Positions 29,478 to 39,100 of a DNA stretch of 55,403 nt are shown piece by piece; within the stretch, counting starts at the first letter, position 1, and each line of letters starts with the position of its first letter. The stretch covers positions 1 to 55,403 of the forward strand of contig CABYTP010000002.1 of assembly GCA_902521955.1 (NCBI GenBank). Direction: 5' to 3'. Source of the stretch: an uncultured Candidatus Actinomarina sp. (GTDB taxonomy: Bacteria; Actinomycetota; Acidimicrobiia; Actinomarinales; Actinomarinaceae). A program made the position numbers and the translations under genes. A model generated the notes under the pieces. It was not told the origin of the DNA, searched no databases, and saw only the letters and a list, made by a program, of their open reading frames with translations.

Positions 29478-30220
29478 AGAAACCATATTTAAGTGTAAAC
29501 AATTTAAGCTTTGAGTATCCTGATGGATTTAAAGCGTTAGAAAACATTACTTTCAAACTTTCAAAAAATGAGCGTGTTGCAGTTCTTGGTCCAAACGGTG
29601 CTGGCAAAACAACATTTATTCTTCACCTAAATGGAATTCTTGGAAATTTAGATGAAAAAATAGAAATAAATAATTTAAAATACTCTCAAGAAAATATTAA
29701 TAAAATTAGAAAAACTGTTGGTTTAGTATTTCAAGATCCAGATGACCAATTATTCATGCCAACAGTGTTAGAGGATGTCATGTTTGGCCCTAAAAATTTT
29801 GGATATTCAATTGAGCAAGCTGAACAAAATGCAGTGGAGGCACTAAAAAAAGTAAAAATGTTAGATTATGCGGAAAAACCCCCTCACCATTTAAGTTTCG
29901 GTCAAAAAAGAAAAGTAGCAATAGCGTCTGTCCTTGCTTCAAAACCAGAACTCTTAGTGCTAGATGAACCAAGTTCAAACTTAGATCCAGCATCACGCAG
30001 GGAACTGGTCGAAATTTTAAAAAATTTAGATATATCTTTAATTCTGGTAACACATGATATACCAATGGCATTAGAAATTTGTAAACGAAGCATAATTCTA
30101 AATGACGGAAAAATTACGACAGATGATGAGACATATGTGATCCTAAAAGATAGAAAGACAATGGAAGATAATAGATTAGAACTTCCGTTTGGGTTTGCCC
30201 TACATCATTTAGATGAGTGA
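29474..30220 (+). CDS. cbiO: ECF/cobalt-nickel transporter ATPase (CbiO-like)
   Basis: Walker A GPNGAGKTT, 'GLVFQDPDDQLFMPTVLEDVMFGPKN', 'HLSFGQKRKVAIASVLASKPELLVLDEPSSNLD'. Confidence 0.92.
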   Translation: MKKPYLSVNNLSFEYPDGFKALENITFKLSKNERVAVLGPNGAGKTTFILHLNGILGNLDEKIEINNLKYSQENINKIRKTVGLVFQDPDDQLFMPTVLEDVMFGPKNFGYSIEQAEQNAVEALKKVKMLDYAEKPPHHLSFGQKRKVAIASVLASKPELLVLDEPSSNLDPASRRELVEILKNLDISLILVTHDIPMALEICKRSIILNDGKITTDDETYVILKDRKTMEDNRLELPFGFALHHLDE

Positions 30221-31218
30221 ACCTCTAGAGATTTAATATAACTAATAATGTTGTCTATTGCTTCATAAGATTCTTTAATAGGGAAAAACTGCCAAGCATG
30301 CCAGACGCCACTCCAAGTTTGTAATTCTACATTGACATTCTTATCTCTTAACTTTTTTGAAAATTCAATTGCATCATTATATAAAAGCTCATCAGTAGAA
30401 ACTTGGATTAAAACATCTGGAAAGCTTTTTATATCAGCATAGATGGGTGAAAGAATTGGATTATTGGTTCCATATTTTCCTGCATAATACTCGCCTACTT
30501 CGTACATGCCTTCAATAATAATTGTCACATCTTTATTTTTTAAATATTTTTTGTCCTCTGCTGAGTCTGATAGGTCCAGCCATGGTGAAAGAAGAATTAA
30601 ATTATTAGGTTTTATGTTATAAGATTCATCAACAGTGACTCCAGTTGCAAGTCCTCCACCAGCGGATTCACCTATCCAAATACTTTGTTGGTTTTTATGA
30701 AGTTCATCAATGTAGCTGACAGCTAGTTTTGCATCATCATGAGCAGCTGGAAAATTATGCTCTGGGCTTAACCTGTACTCAAAAAAATATATTATTAAAT
30801 TGGCACTACTCGAAATCATTGAAATCAAATTTTTATGAGAATTTATACTCCCAGCAAAATAGCCACCACCGTGAAAATAGACACCATATTTTTCTTCATT
30901 AGCATTTGGAGGAGTAAACTTGAATATCCTTACAGGAGCTCCATGAATTTCTTCAAGCGAAACTTCTTCATTAAATTTAAGTAGTTTTTGGCCAGAATTG
31001 TTTAGATTGTTCCTTGAGTCAAGGGCGTAATCCATACGTTCCTGGAATGTTGGATTATTAGATGTCACATCTAGTCTAAGCTTATCTCTAACTTTCCTCA
31101 GCCTTAAAATATTGACATACAGCGGTGTTCTAATGGAAAGTGGTAATTTTGGAATAAATTCAATTGTGAATTTTTCAAGAATTTTTGCTAATAAAGATAT
31201 CACAGTACAATTATACAC
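30205..31218 (-). CDS. Alpha/beta hydrolase (HSL/acetyl-hydrolase family)
   Basis: 337 aa; 'YFHGGGYFAGS', 'IWIGESAGGGLATG', 'SPWLDLS', C-terminal 'GVWHAWQ'. Confidence 0.88.
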   Translation of the reverse strand: MYNCTVISLLAKILEKFTIEFIPKLPLSIRTPLYVNILRLRKVRDKLRLDVTSNNPTFQERMDYALDSRNNLNNSGQKLLKFNEEVSLEEIHGAPVRIFKFTPPNANEEKYGVYFHGGGYFAGSINSHKNLISMISSSANLIIYFFEYRLSPEHNFPAAHDDAKLAVSYIDELHKNQQSIWIGESAGGGLATGVTVDESYNIKPNNLILLSPWLDLSDSAEDKKYLKNKDVTIIIEGMYEVGEYYAGKYGTNNPILSPIYADIKSFPDVLIQVSTDELLYNDAIEFSKKLRDKNVNVELQTWSGVWHAWQFFPIKESYEAIDNIISYIKSLEVHSSK

Positions 31219-31254
31219 CTTTAGATGAATAGAAAAAAAATATATAATAGATAG

Positions 31255-32325
31255 ATGAATAGTGAACTTGGAAAAATAGCTATATTAGGATCAGGTGAGA
31301 CAAGTCCTAATCTAGTCAGTGTACATCGTGAACTTTTAGAGGATGGAGCATCATCTAATTGCTTTATGATTGACTCACCATTTGGATTTCAAGAAAATGC
31401 TGATCAACTTGTAGAGAAAATCCAAGATTTTTATAAAACTAGTTTAAATATTAAGATTAATTTAGCAACATATAGAAAAATTGAAGAACTAAATAGTAAA
31501 TCTTTTTTTAAAACAATTCAATTATTAGAAAGTGCATCATTCATTTTTGCAGGTCCTGGTAGCCCAAGCTATGCAAGCAAACTTTGGTCAGGTAATCAAA
31601 TTCAATCAATATTGTTGAAACATCTTTCAGAAGGTAAAAATGCCTTATTTGCAAGTGCAGCAGCTACAACATTGGGTGAGAATACACTTCCAGTCTATGA
31701 GATATACAAAGTCGGTAAAGACCCTTTCTGGGAAAAGGGATTAAACATATTAAATGCCTATGAATTATCCTGTTCAATTGTTCCACACTTTAATAACAAA
31801 GAGGGAGGTAACCACGATACTAGTTATAGTTATGTTGGGAAAAATAGAATGGAGAAACTCCTCAAGCAATCTTATTCAAACATTCTTGGAATAGATGAGC
31901 ACACTGCGTTAGTTATTTCTGGTAAAGAGGGGTTGTTTAGAGTACAAGGTCTTGGGAAATTAACAGTAATCAATAAAAAAGGAATTCATGAATTTGACAA
32001 TGGTACTACTGAAGACTTATCTATTCTTCAAGGTCTTTTAAAACCGGATAAAAAAAATACGGAAAATCAAAAAGAAATTTTAAAAAATGAAAGCCAAGAT
32101 ACTAATTATTTAAAACAAATAGCAAAATTAGAAATTGAAGTTGAGAAAAATAAATTGAACAACGAACGTTTTTCAAAAATAGTTGAAGAGCTTATTTCTC
32201 TCCGTGGAAAGCTAAGGGAAGAAAAAAATTATGAGCTTTCAGATACTATTAGAAATATATTGGAATCCTGTAATCTGCAAATTGAAGATAGCGGGGAAGA
32301 TATAAAGTGGTCTATTCTTGATTAG
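31255..32325 (+). CDS. Peptidase S51-like protein fused to a CysS C-terminal-like domain
   Basis: N-term 'IAILGSGETSPNL', 'FAGPGSPSYASKLW', 'ALFASAAATTLG'; C-term 'LISLRGKLREEKNYELSDTIRNILESCNLQIEDSGEDIKWSIL' like the end of cysteinyl-tRNA synthetase. Confidence 0.65.
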   Translation: MNSELGKIAILGSGETSPNLVSVHRELLEDGASSNCFMIDSPFGFQENADQLVEKIQDFYKTSLNIKINLATYRKIEELNSKSFFKTIQLLESASFIFAGPGSPSYASKLWSGNQIQSILLKHLSEGKNALFASAAATTLGENTLPVYEIYKVGKDPFWEKGLNILNAYELSCSIVPHFNNKEGGNHDTSYSYVGKNRMEKLLKQSYSNILGIDEHTALVISGKEGLFRVQGLGKLTVINKKGIHEFDNGTTEDLSILQGLLKPDKKNTENQKEILKNESQDTNYLKQIAKLEIEVEKNKLNNERFSKIVEELISLRGKLREEKNYELSDTIRNILESCNLQIEDSGEDIKWSILD

Positions 32326-33139
32326 CTTTTGGATAGTGTCCCAATATTTTAAATTCTTTACTTACTAAATCTATTCTTTCAATCAATTCATGCTGTATGT
32401 TTGAATCACTCAATTCATAATCAATATAAAATTTGTATTCCCAAGGCCTCCCAAGAATTGGTCGTGACTCTAATTTTGTAAGGTTAATATTTAAATCATT
32501 AAATATATTTAAAGATTTAAGTAACGACCCAGGCCTGTCATCAGAAATTAAAACTGAAGAAAATTTGTTGTTAATTAATGAAAGATTAGGAGGTTCTAAA
32601 CCTATAAATAAAAATCTTGTAAAATTTTCTGAGTCATTGGAAATATTTTTTTCTAAGATTTTAAATCTATCGTCACTATCAAAATGTTCTCCAGCTATGG
32701 CAGCCGTTGTATTGTCATTTGTTCTTAATACTTCATAAACACTTCCCGCAGTATCAAAAACAGGTGTAATTTTAAAATTATTTTTTTGTAGGTATTTACT
32801 ACATTGCTGAAGTGCTTGTGGATGAGAAATTACGTTAGATATGAGTTCTAAACTAGATTCAGGAAGTGCAATTAAACTATGTTTAATTCTTTTTATATAT
32901 TCCCCATATATACTTAACTCGCTTTCAATAAGCTCTTCGTAAGCTTCATTTACCGTCCCAGCAATTGAATTTTCTACAGGAAGAAGCCCGAAATTTCCAG
33001 ACTTGCTTGCAAAGTCAATTAATGATGAGAAGGTTTCACAGGGCTGATAAAGTGAATCCGAAAAAATAGTTTTTAGTAATTGCTCGGAATATGATCCAGG
33101 GGTTCCCTGGTATCCTATGTTCATTTTATTCTCCATCAA
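32312..33139 (-). CDS. pheA: Prephenate dehydratase with ACT domain
   Basis: 'GYQGTPGSYSEQ', 'FGLLPVENSIAGTVNEAYEEL', 'NFTRFLFIG', 'ESRPILGRPWEYKFYIDYE'. Confidence 0.93.
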   Translation of the reverse strand: MMENKMNIGYQGTPGSYSEQLLKTIFSDSLYQPCETFSSLIDFASKSGNFGLLPVENSIAGTVNEAYEELIESELSIYGEYIKRIKHSLIALPESSLELISNVISHPQALQQCSKYLQKNNFKITPVFDTAGSVYEVLRTNDNTTAAIAGEHFDSDDRFKILEKNISNDSENFTRFLFIGLEPPNLSLINNKFSSVLISDDRPGSLLKSLNIFNDLNINLTKLESRPILGRPWEYKFYIDYELSDSNIQHELIERIDLVSKEFKILGHYPKANQE

Positions 33140-33569
33140 TATACTCCAATGCTTTCAAATATCCATTTACGCCTTGACCAATAATTGAGTGCTTAGAAAA
33201 TTCTTTTATGAGATTTATTTTCCTAAAATCTTCTCTTTTATTTATGTTTGAAATGTGTACTTCGACAATTTTGTTATTTTGCGAAAATATTGCTATTGCA
33301 TCTCTTATTGAGACACTTGTATGTGTATAGGCTCCTGGATTAAAGATAAGCCAAACATCATTAAATTGACTAATCATTTGAATATAATCTACAATCTCTC
33401 CTTCATTGTTAGATTGAAATAATTCAACTTCTAAATTTAAACTTGATGCTTTACGTTCAATTGTGTGAATTAATTCGGAATAAGTTGTTGAGCCGTACTT
33501 TTCTAATTCTCTTATTCCAAGAAAATTAAGATTAGGACCATTAGCAATAAAAATTTTTTTAATAGTCAA
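33126..33569 (-). CDS. aroQ: 3-dehydroquinate dehydratase type II
   Basis: 'IANGPNLNFLGIRE...YGSTTYSEL', 'FQSNNEGEIVDYIQ', 'FNPGAYTHTSVSIRDAI'. Confidence 0.95.
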   Translation of the reverse strand: MTIKKIFIANGPNLNFLGIRELEKYGSTTYSELIHTIERKASSLNLEVELFQSNNEGEIVDYIQMISQFNDVWLIFNPGAYTHTSVSIRDAIAIFSQNNKIVEVHISNINKREDFRKINLIKEFSKHSIIGQGVNGYLKALEYIDGE

Positions 33570-34554
33570 TCACCTCAAATAATTCATCGAAGCTTAAATT
33601 GATTATATTTGGCATAGATATACCTGAAAGAAGTACTATGTCAACATTGTCTATTAAACTTTTTTTATCATTCTTTAAAGCTTCCATAATGGAATCCCTT
33701 CCTTTAGAAAATTTATAAGTATGGCTATAGTGAATTTTTTCTATATATTTTAAATAGGAGTTGATTACTTCCTGTGGTAATCCCATATGTTTCTTTGAAA
33801 GGAGTAATTCATAATAAATTCCAATTGCTACAGCCTCTCCATGGGAAACTTTGAATTCAGAATCTTTCTCAATGAGGTGTCCAATAGTATGGCCAAAGTT
33901 TAATAATTTTCTTTTATTTAATTCTGTAAAGTCTTCACTTACAATATCCAGCTTTATTTTTATTCCTTTTTTAATTGTGTCAAGACTAACTTTATAATCT
34001 GAACCCAGAGATAATTGTTCATAAATCTCACTACTTCCTATTAGTCCATGTTTAATTAACTCAATTAAGCCATCCTTGTAATCTTTTTCAGAAAGTGAAT
34101 CTAGTAGCTCGTGGCAGACAAAAACTGACTTTGGATAGGTAAAGGTTCCTATTTGATTTTTACCAAAATCATTATTAAAACCATTTTTTCCACCATGTGC
34201 TGCATCAACCATTGCAAGAAGAGTTGTTGGCACTAAATGAAAAGAAATACCTCTTTTATAGGTACTAGCTGCAAATGCACATACATCTAAAAGAACTCCT
34301 CCTCCTATTATTAACAAATTGCTCAACCTATTTAAATTATGCTCAAATAATGCATTCCAAACCCTTTGAACAGATAGTAAATTTTTTGTACTTTCAGAAA
34401 TATCAATATGTAAAACGTCTGTGTTAAGAAGTTTTTCAAAATTATAAAATTGTAAATTAGAATCAACAATTACTAAATCGTGATTGTTATTAGTTTGGTT
34501 TAAATCATTTAAAAGCTCTTCAAGAGTTTCTGAATATTTATTACTATCTGTCAT
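33559..34554 (-). CDS. aroB: 3-dehydroquinate synthase
   Basis: 'GGGVLLDVCAFAASTYKRGISFHLVPTTLLAMVDAAHGGKNGFN', 'LNFGHTIGH'. Confidence 0.95.
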   Translation of the reverse strand: MTDSNKYSETLEELLNDLNQTNNNHDLVIVDSNLQFYNFEKLLNTDVLHIDISESTKNLLSVQRVWNALFEHNLNRLSNLLIIGGGVLLDVCAFAASTYKRGISFHLVPTTLLAMVDAAHGGKNGFNNDFGKNQIGTFTYPKSVFVCHELLDSLSEKDYKDGLIELIKHGLIGSSEIYEQLSLGSDYKVSLDTIKKGIKIKLDIVSEDFTELNKRKLLNFGHTIGHLIEKDSEFKVSHGEAVAIGIYYELLLSKKHMGLPQEVINSYLKYIEKIHYSHTYKFSKGRDSIMEALKNDKKSLIDNVDIVLLSGISMPNIINLSFDELFEVIDY

Positions 34555-35048
34555 TTATTTAATTCCAAAGCATTTAGTAAGGCTGTATAAGAATTTTCTT
34601 CACTTGAAATCGATAACACATGTTGAAGAGATTGATATTTATCTATTCTTTTTTCGAATAAGCCTCTTATTGATTCTTTTCCAAATTTAACTAAAGGTCT
34701 ATTAGAATTTTCAATTCTTTTCCAAAGGATGTTGAAATCAACCTCAAGATAAATTGCTTTACCACTTTTTAATATATGTTGATAGATTTCATTATTTTCA
34801 ACCGCTCCCCCTCCTAGTGCTATTAAGTCAAATTTATCAACTTGTTTAAAAAATTCTTCCTGCTCTATTGATCGAAAATAATTTTCCCCTTTATCTTCAA
34901 AAATTTTATTTATTGGTCCATAAAGATTTTCAATATGAAGATCTAAATCCATACAAGCAATATTTTCTTTAGAGTTAATTTCTTTAATAAGGGTACTCTT
35001 GCCAGCACCCATGAACCCACACAAAAAATTACTTCTATTCGTTTTCAT
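34551..35048 (-). CDS. aroK: Shikimate kinase
   Basis: 'LCGFMGAGKSTLIKEI', 'ALGGGAVEN', 'RPLVK'. Confidence 0.93.
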   Translation of the reverse strand: MKTNRSNFLCGFMGAGKSTLIKEINSKENIACMDLDLHIENLYGPINKIFEDKGENYFRSIEQEEFFKQVDKFDLIALGGGAVENNEIYQHILKSGKAIYLEVDFNILWKRIENSNRPLVKFGKESIRGLFEKRIDKYQSLQHVLSISSEENSYTALLNALELNK

Positions 35049-36216
35049 ATCCCATTGTCCATTTTTTATTACTTAACTCAAAGTCCTCAATATTATAATT
35101 TTGAAGATCATCCACTCTTTTTGCTATCTCACCTTTTGAATCACCACCAGTTTTTTCAATAAGAGAGTTCAGTAAATCTAATGAAAGTACTCCTTCGAAT
35201 ATTGGAACTGCTCTTGGTACTGCACATGTGTCAGATCTTTCATAAATTGTTTCAGTTTCTTTTCCAGAATGAAGATCTACACTTTTGATTGGAGTCAAGG
35301 TTGTGCTAATTGGTTTAAGGTATGACGTTACCATGATCGGATCACCAGTTGACATTCCTCCCTCAAACCCTCCTAGATTGTTAGATATTCGTTTAATTTT
35401 ATTATTGTCAAGTTTCATTTGGTCTTGTACTTCAGTGCCGTATTTCTTTGATGCTTCAAACCCATTACCAATCTCCACTGCTTTAACACTCTGAACTGAA
35501 ATCATTGAAGATGAAATTTTTGCATCAAGCTTTCTATCAAAATGAACATAGCTTCCACATCCTGGTGGATAATTAATTGCTATACACGTTATGGCGCCCC
35601 CTAGAGTATCTTTTTTCTTTCTTGCATCTTTTATCTCTTTAATCATCAAATCTGCAGCATTTTTATCAGGACATGATACATCAGATTGTTCAATTAAATT
35701 TTTAAAAGAAGTGATATCAGTTATATTTGTTGGATTGAAACTTTGACCGCCTATAGATGAAACAAATCCAACTAGTTGAATGTTTAATTGAGAAAGTATC
35801 TGATGAGCAATTGCACCAACAGCACACCTTATAGCGGTTTCACGGGCACTAGCTCTTTCTAATGTAAGGCGTATATCATCATGGTTATATTTCAAGGTTC
35901 CTACTAAGTCTGCATGACCTGGCCTTGGAACAACATAAGGTTCTATTTCCTTATCTTTCCAGTTTTGCCAATCTTGATTTATTATCTTTAATGCAATTGG
36001 ACCGCCAGTAGTAAGTTTGTTTACAACACCGGAAGTAATGAACACTTGATCTTTCTCAATATTCATCCTTCCACCAGATCCTAGGGTTTTTTGTCTTCTC
36101 AAAAGGAATTTATCAATATATTCTTTAGTGACTTCAAAATTAGATGGGATGCCTTCAACGATTGCCGTAAGTTCAGGACCATGACTTTCCCCAGCTGTCA
36201 GGTATTTAATCTTCAT
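35035..36216 (-). CDS. aroC: Chorismate synthase
   Basis: 'TAGESHGPELTAIVEGIPS', 'RRQKTLGSGGRMNIEKD', 'RPGHADLVGTLKY', 'ASARETAIRCAVGA'. Confidence 0.97.
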   Translation of the reverse strand: MKIKYLTAGESHGPELTAIVEGIPSNFEVTKEYIDKFLLRRQKTLGSGGRMNIEKDQVFITSGVVNKLTTGGPIALKIINQDWQNWKDKEIEPYVVPRPGHADLVGTLKYNHDDIRLTLERASARETAIRCAVGAIAHQILSQLNIQLVGFVSSIGGQSFNPTNITDITSFKNLIEQSDVSCPDKNAADLMIKEIKDARKKKDTLGGAITCIAINYPPGCGSYVHFDRKLDAKISSSMISVQSVKAVEIGNGFEASKKYGTEVQDQMKLDNNKIKRISNNLGGFEGGMSTGDPIMVTSYLKPISTTLTPIKSVDLHSGKETETIYERSDTCAVPRAVPIFEGVLSLDLLNSLIEKTGGDSKGEIAKRVDDLQNYNIEDFELSNKKWTMGYENE

Positions 36217-37000
36217 TCTTTAGCCTTTCCAGTATCTCATGGTAAACATGATCAAACTTGATTTCTTGCCCTGTCCAAAAATTAAATGATGAAATAGCTT
36301 GTCCGATTAACATTGTTATTCCATCAATACTTTGAACATTTTGAGAAAATCCTTCTGTAAATTTTGAATTAGTCTTATATCCAAAGTTAAAAAATAGTTC
36401 TAGATTTTTAAATAGTTCATAAGGCACTGGAAGTAGTTCATCTTCAAAAGGAGGCATTCCAATTGGTGTTGTGTTGACTAGGACTTGAATTTCAGGAACT
36501 AAATTTAATATTTCACTATATAATTTTGTGTCTTTATCTTTTTGTCTTGAGGCGATTATGACTTCATTGCTTGAATCACAAAAATAATTGAATGTCTGTG
36601 TACTTCCTCCATTGCCAAGTATTAATATTTTTTTATTTCTTAAATCATAGTTGATAGATTCAAAGGTTTTTTTTATTCCCTCAATATCAGTATTAGTAGC
36701 ATGGATTGTTGAATTTTTAAGGACAACTGTGTTCACCGCCTGAGTTCCCTTAGCTAGCTCTGTTATATTAGAACGATCTTTACTTTTTATTAAATCATAA
36801 ATTTTTCTTTTGTGCGGGATTGTTACATTGTATCCATCATATTCAGTATGAATATCATCTAACTTTTCTGCACTCAAATTTTCTACTGGTAATTTTTCAT
36901 ATACTAGATCTACACTTGAAAACTCCGCAAGCATGTTATGTATGGAAGGTGAAAGAGTTTTAGTGAGTGGCCAACCTAAAATGCCAATTTTAAGAGACAT
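36206..37000 (-). CDS. aroE: Shikimate dehydrogenase
   Basis: 'GILGWPLTKTLSPSIHN', 'YDGYNVTIPHKRKI', 'VNTTPIGMPP'. Confidence 0.93.
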   Translation of the reverse strand: MSLKIGILGWPLTKTLSPSIHNMLAEFSSVDLVYEKLPVENLSAEKLDDIHTEYDGYNVTIPHKRKIYDLIKSKDRSNITELAKGTQAVNTVVLKNSTIHATNTDIEGIKKTFESINYDLRNKKILILGNGGSTQTFNYFCDSSNEVIIASRQKDKDTKLYSEILNLVPEIQVLVNTTPIGMPPFEDELLPVPYELFKNLELFFNFGYKTNSKFTEGFSQNVQSIDGITMLIGQAISSFNFWTGQEIKFDHVYHEILERLKNED

Positions 37001-38261
37001 ATTCTGCTCCTATGTTTTCAAGATCAGAAAAAAAACTTGGATAAGAATCAGAAATACATTCAGTATTATCAATTTTTATTTCTGAATTAATACATAAGCT
37101 AGCAACTACTCCCGTCATAGCAATCCTATGATCTTCTTCTGTTTTAATAAGTCCGCCTTGAAGTTTTTGAATTCCTGAAATCTTATATCCATTACTACTT
37201 GTATTAATTTGACCGCCCAGATTAAGTATGAAGTTTTCCATTGCCATTATTCTGTCCGATTCTTTAAACCTCAACTCTCGTGCTCCTTCAACTACTGTAT
37301 TTCCCTCCGCTTGTGATGCTAAAAGTGTAAAAACTGGAAACTCGTCAACCATATCAGCAACATCTTTACCCTCTACCATTACTCCTTTTAATTTAGATTT
37401 TTTAACAACTATGGTTCCAACATTTTCATTATTTTGAACTTCAACATCTTTAATGGTTATATCTGCGTTCATTTTTCGTAAAATTTTTAAAAATCCTATC
37501 CTACGTTCATTTAATAATACATTTTGAATATTAAGTTCTTTGCTTCTTAGAACTCCAATAGCTATTAAAAATGCTGCGGATGAGGGGTCGCCAGGTACAT
37601 TGTAATCAATATTTTTTAATTTTGATTTAGGTTCAACTGTAACATTGTTGCCCAACCTAACTAAATTAACACCCATGAGACTTAACATTCTTTCTGTGTG
37701 ATCCCGGGTAGGGGTTTCTTCAGTTATAGTTGTTTGAAAACTTTCATGGTAAAGAGATGCTAGGAGTAAACCACTTTTAACTTGCGCACTAGGTTTACTT
37801 GAATTTATATGTTCAAATGTATATTCCGAAGGTGTAAAAAATAAGGGTAATTTACCATTGTTATCTTTTATTTTTGCTCCATTTTCACATAAAGGTTTAA
37901 TGATTCGCTCCATAGGCCTCTTGCTTAATTGAGCGCTACCTTCTAGAGTAGATTCAAATTTTTGTTTGGAAAGTAATCCCGTAAGCAATCTTGCAGTAGT
38001 CCCCGAGTTCATAGCATTTAAGGGTTCTATAGGTTTTTGTAATCCATCTAAACCTACTCCTTCAATTTCAATATAATTTTCTGAAGGGTTATGAATCTTT
38101 ACGCCCATTTGTTTAAAAATTTTTATAGTTGAAAGTGTGTCTCCTGACAATAAAATATTCTTAATTTTTGAAACACCAGTAGCTAGAGAGCCAAGAATTA
38201 CTGTTCTGTGAGAAATGGACTTATCACCAATAATTTTTATTGAGCCCCCTATAGTGTTCAT
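36990..38261 (-). CDS. aroA: 3-phosphoshikimate 1-carboxyvinyltransferase (EPSP synthase)
   Basis: 'GDKSISHRTVILGSLA', 'MNSGTTARLLTGLL', 'RPMERIIKPL', 'LRFKESDRI'. Confidence 0.96.
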   Translation of the reverse strand: MNTIGGSIKIIGDKSISHRTVILGSLATGVSKIKNILLSGDTLSTIKIFKQMGVKIHNPSENYIEIEGVGLDGLQKPIEPLNAMNSGTTARLLTGLLSKQKFESTLEGSAQLSKRPMERIIKPLCENGAKIKDNNGKLPLFFTPSEYTFEHINSSKPSAQVKSGLLLASLYHESFQTTITEETPTRDHTERMLSLMGVNLVRLGNNVTVEPKSKLKNIDYNVPGDPSSAAFLIAIGVLRSKELNIQNVLLNERRIGFLKILRKMNADITIKDVEVQNNENVGTIVVKKSKLKGVMVEGKDVADMVDEFPVFTLLASQAEGNTVVEGARELRFKESDRIMAMENFILNLGGQINTSSNGYKISGIQKLQGGLIKTEEDHRIAMTGVVASLCINSEIKIDNTECISDSYPSFFSDLENIGAEYVS

Positions 38262-39100
38262 TATGACAAATCTCTTTCTCCAAATTTAGTTGCTAAAGCT
38301 CTTCTCCATTCAACAGTCTCAAATAAATACTTGTGCATCACACCTTCATCTTCAATAGCTAAGATTTCTTGAAGTTCTTCAATTAATTTAGTAATTAAAT
38401 TTTTTACATTTTCCATATTTGTTAAATACATATCTGAAATCATATTTGGTGAAGTCCTGGATAGTCGTGTAGCACCATCAAACCCCCCTGATGCTAAATT
38501 AAGCAATTCAGTAAGATTTTGTTCTTTCATTGCAACTGATACTAAAGCTGAACTTAACATATGAGGCAAATGGCTTGTAAGCGAAATCAGTTCGTCATGC
38601 TTTTCTGAGTCAATCCAAATTTCTCTTGAATCAATTAGTGAAACAAAGTATGAAGCAATTTTTATAACTTCATCATTTGATGAATTTGTCTTACAAAGTA
38701 GAAAAGGGGCATTGTTATAAATCTCTGGGTTTGGTTCCCATGTTTCATTATCAGCAACTCCACAAAGTGGATGTCCTCCTACACAAGGTATTGCTGAATC
38801 ATCCATTTTCAGCCTTATCAAATGTTTTGTTCCTCCTAGATCTATAATCAATTTTGTTTTAGTTAAGGTAAAATCATTATCAAAAAAACTAATAATTTCA
38901 TTTATTGGCATAGACAAAATTGTTAAATCGTAATTATCTTCAGAATCAAATTCACTATTTAAAGCGCCATATTCTTTTGCTCTTGCAATATTTTTGTCAA
39001 GAATATCAGTACCGCTAACAAGGATTCCCTTTTCAACTAATTTTATACCTAAATTTGTACCCATTAAACCTAGGCCTATTATGTGAACTTTCTTTATCAT
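38261..39100 (-). CDS. tyrA: Prephenate dehydrogenase
   Basis: 'VHIIGLGLMGTNLGIKL', 'VGGHPLCGV', 'SLTSHLPHMLSSALV'. Confidence 0.9.
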   Translation of the reverse strand: MIKKVHIIGLGLMGTNLGIKLVEKGILVSGTDILDKNIARAKEYGALNSEFDSEDNYDLTILSMPINEIISFFDNDFTLTKTKLIIDLGGTKHLIRLKMDDSAIPCVGGHPLCGVADNETWEPNPEIYNNAPFLLCKTNSSNDEVIKIASYFVSLIDSREIWIDSEKHDELISLTSHLPHMLSSALVSVAMKEQNLTELLNLASGGFDGATRLSRTSPNMISDMYLTNMENVKNLITKLIEELQEILAIEDEGVMHKYLFETVEWRRALATKFGERDLS

